Origin: Botryococcus braunii
Taxonomy: Eukaryota; Chlorophyta; Trebouxiophyceae
Direction of reading: 5' to 3'
Assembly: GCA_002005505.1 (NCBI GenBank)
Contig: KV908339.1
Coordinates: 1,201,528-1,231,527 of the forward strand
DNA: 30,000 bases
The notes below the pieces were generated by a model, which was not told the DNA's origin, ran no database searches, and saw only the letters and a list, made by a program, of their open reading frames with translations. Of this stretch, positions 12,633 to 21,049 are shown in pieces (the first letter of the stretch is position 1; every line of letters begins with the position of its first letter). The position numbers were made by a program, and so were the translations under genes.

Positions 12633-12645
12633 TGGGCCCATAACC
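12633..12645 (-). promoter_or_regulatory. Primer-binding site matching the initiator tRNA-Met anticodon arm
   Basis: The + strand reads tgggcccataacc, ending directly at the 5' LTR. As I recall them, plant and green-algal initiator tRNA-Met sequences contain exactly TGGGCCCATAACC around the CAT anticodon. The element RNA (- strand) is the complement, so it could pair with the 3' end of a 5' half-tRNA cut in the anticodon loop. This is how Drosophila copia is primed. A GGAAG block further upstream (12622-12626) also resembles the D-arm side of that tRNA. Confidence 0.8.
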
Positions 12646-12662
12646 TGTAAAAGGTTATGGGC
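12636..12662 (-). other. U5/PBS inverted repeat (10-bp stem, 7-nt loop)
   Basis: gcccataacc (12636-12645) and ggttatgggc (12653-12662) are exact reverse complements separated by tgtaaaa, the LTR terminus. In the genomic RNA this hairpin would sequester the whole inner part of the primer-binding site. Confidence 0.85.
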
Positions 12663-13015
12663 AGTGGCGTATCCTGTAAGCAAGCAGACAGGTCGTAAGT
12701 TCGTGCCTCTCCAGCTACAGTCCTTGACGACTGTCTGCTCTTTTAGACACATGCAACTGCATGAACAAGACTGGCATCCTTATGTGCCCAGTATCTTTCC
12801 AAACCAGTTGCTCGACTATGCGGTGATCGCAGCTTTAATAGTCCTTTCACGCTAACGCGTAATCTAAATCAGATTGTACCTTATGTTCGAAATAGACCTC
12901 ATCCGAACGTGTCTTGAGGTACCTTATGTGGATAGTGGACCCGTATCCTAATAATGTACATTTGAAGATCACCTAAAGCACAAGGCATTCTATAATGTAT
13001 GTTCACAACTCAACA
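12646..13015 (-). repeat. 5' LTR of the copia element
   Basis: 370 bp, the partner of 6607-6976 with one visible difference. It would carry the promoter for - strand transcription; I do not see a decisive TATA box. Confidence 0.96.
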
Positions 13016-13020
13016 GACTT
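13016..13020. repeat. Target-site duplication, right copy (gactt)
   Basis: Identical to 6602-6606. The uninterrupted target site would have read ...ggggctgacttgtacccg.... Confidence 0.93.
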
Positions 13021-15010
13021 GTACCCGATGATGCTTTTCATCGACATGGTCAATAAAGTTTCCTTCGGCATGGGAGAGAGTAGTAGACATTGACATCGAC
13101 ATCGTTGGCTCGTCACCACTCACCGCCACCAATTGGCCGGGTGGGGCTGCCGCGCGCGCTGCCCAAAACACGCAGACCCGCTATGCTGTCTTGCTGGCGC
13201 GTCAACAACCGCACGCAGCCTTCAAAGCCCCCCGAACTGCTGCAGCATGGTCAAGCTTTGCTGCCAAAGTGAGCGAACAACCCCAACTCCACATCTTCGA
13301 TAAGACACTCCCGTCAGGCAGACACGCGAGCACGGGCTGATGGTATCCCTCCCCATACGGCCCTGCCCAAGCTCTGTTGGAATTTACACGGGATTCCCTG
13401 AACCGTTCCGTGTATGAACAACAGCCCATATCGGTGCAGAACCTGGAAACAGCTCTTAACACCATGCATACAAGGACTGCAACAACTGCCCACAGCAGCC
13501 TACTGAAGCCTTGTGCACCTCGAATGCAGGGCAACGCAAGGCAGTCAAATATGTTTGGAATAAAGAGTGAAGCCTATCCAAATAAGTTTTTAAATAGAAA
13601 GAACTGGAACAAGAATCAGAGTACAGCGCACGCAGTATTGGTCGCAGGGTCGAATGTGTAAATAATGGTCCCGTTTAGTAGCCAGTGCTGCCGCGACCTG
13701 CATGAACCATATCCCACCTTTCCCCCAATAGGAGTCCCAATTGGGTCTGACGTTCATATGAACTCTGCAAGCTGTTCAGGCTTCACCACAAACTTTAAAG
13801 CGTCCACATGAATCAAAACAATTAAAGAATTCACGACATAAACCGTATCTTGCTGTTGCCGATTTCGGGCCCTGGGGCTGATTCTAAAATCTATGACCGA
13901 GTCCCCATGGGGACCATCACTGCAGGGACCCTCCATCTTGCCAAGGTCTCATGTCTTGTGTATGCTGCAGTTCCCTTGGGCTTCAGCGACTGGTCCGTAC
14001 ATGCAAAGCTGTCTAATAAGTCCGTGTGCTGAACATTCCGTAGTGGGATTTGGGAAAGCAGTTTTTGCTAAACATTTTGCGTTGCACGGACGGACGACTC
14101 TGTGATCGAGTGTCAAACACGTCTCCTCAGAGATTTTAACCTATGTTATAAGCCTTAATTATCTGTATTCCATCTCCCTGAGGTATCATGGTGGTTTGTA
14201 AAGCATTTGGGTCTGCTGCATAGTGACTGAACCGAGGCAACAAGGTTTGGACCAGGCAAGACAACATTTTTTTAAAACCTTCAACTTTTGTTTTTCCCAC
14301 ATTCGCAGCTTAGGAGAGAGGATATAAAAGCCTATTGGCGAGAGTGAGCTCCTGTGTGTCGGCATCTGCCGGCGGCAGCCCAGATTTGCTCCGTTCCGTC
14401 CTCTTCCGTCGCTCTCTACAAAGACTAAGTTTTCACTGAGGTCCGTCATGTCCATTCAGGATGTTTTGGGACACTGTCGGTCATGATCCTCAACTGCTCA
14501 TCTTCTTCAGGAATTGGGCCTACCTTTCCGTCGGCTGTTAGCAGTTGTTCAAAGGTCAACATCAAGTACTTTAAATGCAGTTTGATCACACGGTCCAGTG
14601 TTTGCTTACGTACTGCTGCCCCTATCGCTGGGACATGATGGGAATGAGCTGCAGTGTTTTGCAGCCCCGTGTAAGCTGGGGCAACGTGTCACATCAACGT
14701 CATGCCATCTTCCTTGTATTTGCGAATGTTGGCTATGATGACAACATTGGTCGCCGCTTTAATCATGTGGCAGATTATGAAGTTTCGCATGTAGGGACGA
14801 TCGCATGTCTTGCAGCTGGTTTCAAGATATGTGGCTGGCATTCAACTGCTTTTTTACTACACATATGCTCTATTAAGCATAATTTACCCGAAAAACGATT
14901 TGCCCCCTTGTCCATGGTGTCCTGTTTTTGCTCCAAAGGGGTGCATGCCAGCTCAGGGGGAGTCTGATGGAGGCTGCAGATTTGGACGTCGCACAAGCGT
15001 TTCAGGAGGC
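13021..15010. other. Intergenic stretch upstream of RPP30
   Basis: No protein family is recognisable in any frame; all open frames are under about 130 codons and lack composition typical of the neighbouring exons. The only suggestive signal is a TATA-like box at 14321-14330. The 5' UTR and promoter of the RPP30 gene must lie in its last part. Confidence 0.6.
14321..14330 (+). promoter_or_regulatory. TATA-like box
   Basis: gatataaaag is a good TATAAA match. It lies about 690 bp upstream of the RPP30 ATG, which is long for a 5' UTR, so it may belong to an unrecognised transcript starting near 14350. No motif downstream settles this. Confidence 0.3.
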
Positions 15011-17978
15011 ATGTCCATGTTTTACGATCTCAATTTACCTGAAGTGGGGAAGGAAAAGCTTGCAGCACGTGATCGCCTACGCATGAGCACACGGCTTGGG
15101 TACAGCAGCGTGGCTATAGCGCACGTTGCAGCTGATCGTCTGACACCAAAGGACAGGTAAGGACACACACCTTTGCCGATAACCTGGTATGGAGGTTGCC
15201 CTAAGAAAGTTGAGGGTGATGTGCAGCCTCAATTGTCTTTACAAGGCTAGCTCCACGCACATGTTAGCCCCATCGCCAGGACGCATCTCTGACTTTCAAA
15301 GTACAGCCTGCACTGCAGCACCAGTCCAGCACATGTGGAGGGGAGGGTTCAAGTCCAAGTCTTTATCTCAGAAATTGTCAGGACCACCACTCCTTGCACA
15401 GTCACAGAGTGTGGTAGATCGATCTCTATCAACCAGAGACTGGGTCTCTGGTCGAAGTCTGGGAACGCAGTTGACGCACCCCCTTGGTTGAGGAAGGAAA
15501 AATCCCTTGGGTGCTGGCTACCTGCTTTCCCAACTGGAAAACAGTCCCTTGAACACTGGCCTGCTCGAGTTCCCAGTCGGAGGAACACCCCCTCAACACG
15601 CTGGCTACCACTACCTGCCCATGCCATTATGGCATTTGTCCTGCATCAGACCTTTCATCTAATGCTGCACCGGCGGCTCAAACAATGCCTCCTCAATGAG
15701 AAGTTCTCATGTGGAGATTCCCCCAATGGCTAAGAGCAGACGTTTGTTGGGGGAGGTGCGCGATGGCCTCGATCGATCCACTGCCACCTGCAAAGTCAGA
15801 GGGGGCTGCAACGCAAGCCGTGCCTATTCCGAAGGCATCGGGGTCCGGTGGAGGGCAGAGTACCCCGCATCAATTCAGCAGGCTGACCTTTAAATGCGGC
15901 GAGGCTGGTGCTGCTGCAGACTCTTTAGAGGCAGGGGGCTCCGTCCCCATGACGTATGACATTGTTGCTGTCCAGCCTGCAAGTGAGCGAGTCTTCCAGC
16001 AGGTGGGGGTGCCAAGCCCAGTTGGACTGTTCCCTGCGCTGCTGCAGCCGCCGTTGCTGCTGTTGTTGCTTTGCTTGCTACCACTGTTGTTGCTTTGATT
16101 GCTGCTGCTGTTGTTGTTGTTTTTGTTGCGTTGGTTGCTGCCGCGGTTGTTGCTTTGCTTGCTGCTGCTGTTGCTGCTGTTTTGATTTGGTGTGTGAAGC
16201 GCAGTGTTCTCGCATTTTGGAATGGGCATAGCTTTTGATGTACGGTTCTTAGTTGGATATGTTACGGTTGCCAAACATCGAATGAGTGGGCGGTGCCTTG
16301 TTGGTTGACGTGGAAGTTTGCCGACAAGGTGTTGCTGCAATTGTAGAAAAAACCATGAAGAATTTGAATTAAAAATACTTTTTAACAGAAAATTAATTAA
16401 GGCGTTAAAAGTAGTAATTAAAGTGGTTCAGCACCACTGATCAGATTAAAAGTATCCGATAAAAACAATAGCTCATAGCTTGAAATCGTTGGGTTTGGGT
16501 CGTTGAACGTTGGGTTGGTCTTTTGCCACTTTTGTAAAGAAGAGTGTGACGGGGTGTGGGGAGACTGGTGACACAGTTGGATTACCTTCAGTTAGGGATG
16601 TGCAGGTTGTGAACCGCTGGGGGCGCTGGGCAGGCATGTCAATCCCTGGAGGTGGATTTGATAACACTGGATCTGACAGAGTCCCGCCTGTTTATTCTGC
16701 GAAATGCACTTGTAAAGGCAGCACTGAAGAGGGGAATATTTTTTGAGATATGCTATTCTGGTGCATTGCTGTCGGATGCCAACAGGCGGACCTTTTTCCA
16801 AAACGCTGCAAGTATTCCCCTTTCCATACGATAACAGTGCTCTTTCACAGGGCAAATTCTGTAGTCCTGTCTGCTGCTGCTGTGTGCCGTATCACTGTCA
16901 TCCCCTTCATCTTGTTGCTCTCAGGGACTTGAAGAGGTTCCCAGGGTTTGTAAGCATCTTTAGAGGATATCTTAAGATGCAAAACCCAGCACTGAGCAAT
17001 GCTTTTTGGCTTCAAAGGCGCTGTTCATAATAGGCCATTGCAACTGCATTCTGCCCATTGCTTTTATGCTGTCGCCCCGCCTGTGGTGTCAGAAGTACGG
17101 CATTAATATAAGCTTCTGTGCCATCACCTGGAGGCCCTGCGTTCAGCACTTTCCACTTTTGTCCAGTGAGATTGACAAGTCAGTCGTTCTAATTCATGTC
17201 TATCGTCATGAGTTTACTATTTGCGACCTGTTGGAGGTTTCTTCCCTCGCCCACCATACACTATCGTAGGGAAGCAAAGCATTGGGAGAGAGGGGTGAAT
17301 GGATGTAGCGCAAACAAGTGCAGGTCTTTGCCGAGAAACGCGTGGGAGGGGAATCGTCTTAAGTAGTGGTGCCCGAGACGGCTTTGAAATGCGGGACCCA
17401 CACACCTTGGTGAACATTGCCTGCCTGTTTGGCATGAAGGAGCAACAAGCTTATGTACGCTAACTGTTTTTGCTGGCACTATCTGTTTTGCCCAGTCTCG
17501 GTCAACATTGCCTGCCTGTTTGGCATGAATGATCCTTGAGCTTATGTTTGCGTACTGCTTTTGCTGGCCCTATCTGCGTTGCCCAGTCTTGGTCAACATT
17601 GCCTGCCTGTTGGGCATGAAGGAGCAATAAGCATATGTGCGCCAACTGCTGTAGCTGGGCCTATCTGTTTTGCACAGCGGCTGTGATTTGTAATTGTACC
17701 CACATTTGCTTGGCTCTTACATTTGCTCAGCCACATTTGCTTGTACCCACATTTGCTTAGCCGTTTAAGTGGCCCCACTTCTCATTGGTCATTGCAGAGC
17801 TTGTGCAGGGAAGTCCTGTCACACTTGGGATTCTCTCGAGGAGATAGGAGGGGGAGAGGAGTGGGTGTGAAAGGCATGGTGGGAGCAATGGAGACAGCAA
17901 GCGAGGGATGAGAGGGAGAGTGAGAGGGAGAGGGAGGGATGATGCAAGGGGGAGGGGGTACAAAACAGAGGAGACATG

Positions 17979-18064
<86 letters not shown>

Positions 18065-18138
18065 CCCCCTTGTCTGTCTCTCTCTCTCTCTCTCCGGGTC
18101 TCTCTCTCTCTCTCTCTCTCCCTCTCCCTGTCTGTATA

Positions 18139-18228
<90 letters not shown>

Positions 18229-18312
18229 CCCCCCCCTCCCCCCCCTTCTCTCGGCCCTCCCTCCCTCCCTCTTGCGCGCGCGCTCTCTCCCTCTCTCTAG
18301 CCCGTCTCTGTC

Positions 18313-18392
<80 letters not shown>

Positions 18393-18979
18393 TGTCTGTG
18401 TCTGGGTCTGGGTCTGTGTGCGTGTGCGTGTGCGTGTGCGCGTGCACGCGCGCGCATGTGTATTGTTTGTGCACGTGTGCATTAATGCATTAAGTGCATT
18501 AATGCATTTAATGCATTCCTGGCTATGCTGGAATAAGGTGCGTGATGTGCATTGTAGGGCTGGCTACTGGTGGTTGTTTGCGGGCGCAAGTGATGTGCTC
18601 AAACTCGGGGCTTGAAAGTGACTGGGAGTGCCACACATTCTCTGTTGCTCATTTCCTTGCCAACCCAGATTTGTGGTTGATGGATGCTCCTGGGCTTCTG
18701 CAGGATGCGATCACGTCAAACCCACATGCCGTAGTGCAGCACGGACAGCAACGCCGAAGACAAGGCTGCTTCTTTACCGTTGCGGCTCCGCTGATACCTT
18801 CGCAGCCAGCGTTTGTGCCTGATATAAAGCATCACACAGAGCCTAATGTACAATCGGAGGCTACCAAACGAGGGGATGAGGACATACTTCTTGTCCTTGC
18901 AGGGCGTATGGCACAACACGCAAGTAGTTCACGAGCCCAGATGTCAAGAAAACGAAAGCATAGGTCTGGGACCCCTTGA
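15011..18979 (+). CDS. RPP30: Ribonuclease P/MRP protein subunit p30 (RPP30), five exons
   Basis: Exons 15011-15156, 15756-16002, 16634-16811, 17324-17454 and 18704-18979 join in frame through GT-AG introns (phases 2, 0, 1, 0) to give 325 aa. The start is MSMFYDLNLP, the typical p30 N terminus, followed by LGYSSVAIAH. Exon 2 supplies the junction DRCAM, then HQFSRLTF and TYDIVAVQP. Exon 3 gives ACQSLEVDLITLDL and ALKRGIFFEICYSG. Exon 4 gives TRGRGIVLSSGARD and VNIACLFGM. Exon 5 gives DAITSNPHAVVQHGQQRRR, then a basic tail ending KRKHRSGTP. These blocks follow the whole p30/Rpp1 TIM-barrel in order. The protein is a nucleolar subunit of RNase P and RNase MRP, which mature tRNA 5' ends and rRNA. 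A loop rich in Gly/Ser/Pro (about residues 55-85) is longer than in animals. A second Met (position 3) could also start. Confidence 0.93.
16035..16190. repeat. Degenerate CTG/TTG trinucleotide repeat in RPP30 intron 2
   Basis: About 150 bp of gctgctgttgttgctttg-like triplets. The antisense open frame over it encodes only Asn/Ser/Gln runs. It lies just inside the donor of intron 2 (16003-16633). Confidence 0.8.
17406..17678 (+). repeat. Triplicated 91-92 bp unit: end of RPP30 exon 4 plus intron 4 start
   Basis: Three tandem copies start near 17406, 17498 and 17589. Each carries ggt(c/g)aacattgcctgcctg, a GGCATGAA, a '(t)at' followed by GT (donor position), a ctatctg(t/c)-ttgcccag-like end. 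Copy 1 is the functional end of exon 4. Copies 2 and 3 have in-frame stops (tga, taa) where copy 1 reads QQAY. Each is preceded by a cccag acceptor-like site at the end of the previous unit. Confidence 0.88.
17982..18480. repeat. (TC)n then (TG)n compound microsatellite in RPP30 intron 4
   Basis: Long TC blocks (17982-18061, about 18078-18126, 18140-18232) are broken by short C-rich or tgtctgt interruptions. A C-rich patch follows, then TG (18316-18390) and degenerate TG/CG repeats to about 18480. It fills much of the 1,249-bp intron. Open frames are dipeptide repeats, not genes. Confidence 0.95.
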
Positions 18980-19569
18980 ACCCAGAGGCACTTTTGTGGG
19001 ACTGATTGATATCCAATGAAAGGGCTTGCCATGTGGATCAGGCGAGAAGAACCGCAGTGCAAGTGCAAAACGGCCCTGTCCCGAGTATTCACATGCGTCA
19101 CAGCCTGCTTAAAGAGTGTTTGGTGAGCCTTCAGGGGGGTGTCGTGCTCTGCGACTGATTGAGTTTTCGTGGCATGGGTGGTTGTAAGAGCAGCCTGCAC
19201 TGAATCCCGGAATGCTAAGACTGCGAGAATTTGGACGAGCACAGCAAAGACAGCTGTTAAACTGCACGCTCAAAAATTTTGCAGGAGCGTCTACTTCACT
19301 CAATCTGCCATGCTTGATATTGTAACACAATTTGTTGGATTTGGCAGTACAGAAGGAATGACCGGAGGGGTCTTTAACTTATTTTTACTTAACACAATGC
19401 AGGTTTTCTGAACACTCGAAGCATTTTGAAAGGACGCTCATGGCCTGTAATCTCAAAAAAATACTCTCAACTATCCAATTACCCAATTGTGGCAACATCT
19501 GCAGAAATTGAGTTCCGAATTCTGTGAGTAGGATCATCGTTCATATATGCTGCGTGCATGCGTGTGGGG

Positions 19570-19735
19570 AGAGGTGCGAGAGTGTGAGGGAAGGAAAAGC
19601 GGAAGGAAGGGAGAGGGAGAGGGAAGGGAAGGGAAGAGTGGGGTGGGGAGCGGCAGAAAAGGGGAACCGGGGGGAGGGGGAGGGAGGAAGAGCGGGAGGT
19701 GGGAGATGTGTGCAAAGAGAAGGGGGGGAGGGGTG
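19570..19735. repeat. G/A-rich simple-sequence patch
   Basis: About 165 bp of gggagagggagagggaaggg-type sequence on the + strand, with several GGGG runs. It is intergenic; overlapping frames are Gly/Arg/Glu low complexity. Confidence 0.75.
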
Positions 19736-20233
19736 GGGAACTGAACAGAATGTCCATGGTGAGCGGTTAGCTCTGCCTGATAGACAATACTGACCGTTTG
19801 CTGAGATTTACGAAAGAAAGTAGATTTGCTCTGGCGATTATTGCAACCATATGGCTGAATCTTCTCATTATTGCAACCATATTCAGACGTATATGAGAGG
19901 AACTCGTCCTGCGCATGCATGAGACTTATTTTTTCGTGGTTGACTGCAAAATAGTTGCTGGCTACCACAGTATCTCAAAAGGCAAATGGGGAAAAGAGAC
20001 ATTCCTTTTCACCATGATCTTCTGACATTACTTCGACATGATTGCCCGTAGCAATCCTGCAGTCCTGTGAGACCTATGGGAGAAAACAGTCGTGTGCTGT
20101 TGCGAAATCGTGTTTATATGATTGTGCATGCCACGCACCAGTACAGCTGTGGTATCGCCATGCAACCGATGCATCCACCATGTGGCAGATGGCATTTGTG
20201 CCCCCTCCCCCCCCCTCCAAAACACACTATATG

Positions 20234-20392
<159 letters not shown>

Positions 20393-20860
20393 TGGTTATG
20401 GTACATTTGTTACAAATGAAGATAAATGTACTTCGATAAAGATGTTATTGCTGTTGCAAACTCTGTCATGAATCCTGTATCCACTAAAGATCTGAATATG
20501 ACATTTCAGAGCACATATTCCTTGGCCCTTCTCCCTGGAGAGCGACACCCCTGAGCACATCACGAGGGAAAAGAACCAGAACTCGCACGCCCCTTGAGGG
20601 GCACGGGCATTGCACTAAATATGAAGCGAGAAGAGGAGGCTATGCCCACCACGTGTACTTCATCACCAGCACACAAGTAAAAAGCCTTCCAAAGTATTGG
20701 TAGTTGTGAACTTCAACGTACAGGTACGTGCAAAACCGTAGGGCCCGTACGGTATGGCCTGTATGACGTGGCTATTAGATTCGGGCCATACATCCGATGC
20801 ATTATTTCCCGTGGGTACTTTAAAAATAGGGCGACAGCACGACGAGTCCGGGTGTAACGC

Positions 20861-20870
20861 GACACGTGAC
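20861..20870. promoter_or_regulatory. G-box-like element upstream of the membrane-protein gene
   Basis: gacacgtgac contains the palindrome CACGTG, the core bound by plant and algal bZIP/bHLH factors. It is about 180 bp upstream of the ATG at 21050. An A/T-rich tttaaaaata lies near 20819. Function is inferred from sequence and place only. Confidence 0.25.
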
Positions 20871-21049
20871 GCTAGTTCAATTTCCACGAACGAAGGACGT
20901 CCCGGTCTTTATTTGGCGAACGGCAATATCAGCCTAAGTAAGAGAAGAAACGCCATAGAAGAGTTGCTGGCTGTGACAATTACTAGAATACAACGTCTGG
21001 AACCGAGAATGCCTTTGTAAGGAAAAGGTGTCCGCTTGGAAGTTTCGCA

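Larger units (their letters stand above)
6607..13015 (-). mobile_element. Complete Ty1/copia LTR retrotransposon
   Basis: This 6,409-bp element has 370-bp LTRs (6607-6976 and 12646-13015) that I can align with a single difference, C at about 6844 against T at the matching place in the other LTR. They begin TG and end CA. A gactt duplication flanks the element. Transcription runs on the - strand: 5' LTR, primer-binding site, ~486-bp leader, one 1720-codon Gag-Pol frame, purine tract, 3' LTR. The order integrase before reverse transcriptase places it in Ty1/copia rather than Ty3/gypsy. The near-identical LTRs and unbroken frame indicate a very recent insertion that may still be competent to move. 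Confidence 0.97.

Noticed and set aside
14575..14967. 130-codon frame upstream of RPP30
   Set aside because: No recognisable motif, atypical composition and no splice-compatible link to neighbouring exons.
15870..16340. - strand frame rich in Asn/Ser/Gln
   Set aside because: It is the antisense of the CTG/TTG repeat and of RPP30 exon 2.
16750..16932. FHRANSVVLSAAAV as the true next exon of RPP30
   Set aside because: The exon at 17324 fits phase exactly (a + gt = Ser) and reads TRGRGIVLSSGA then VNIACLFGM, a far better p30 match.
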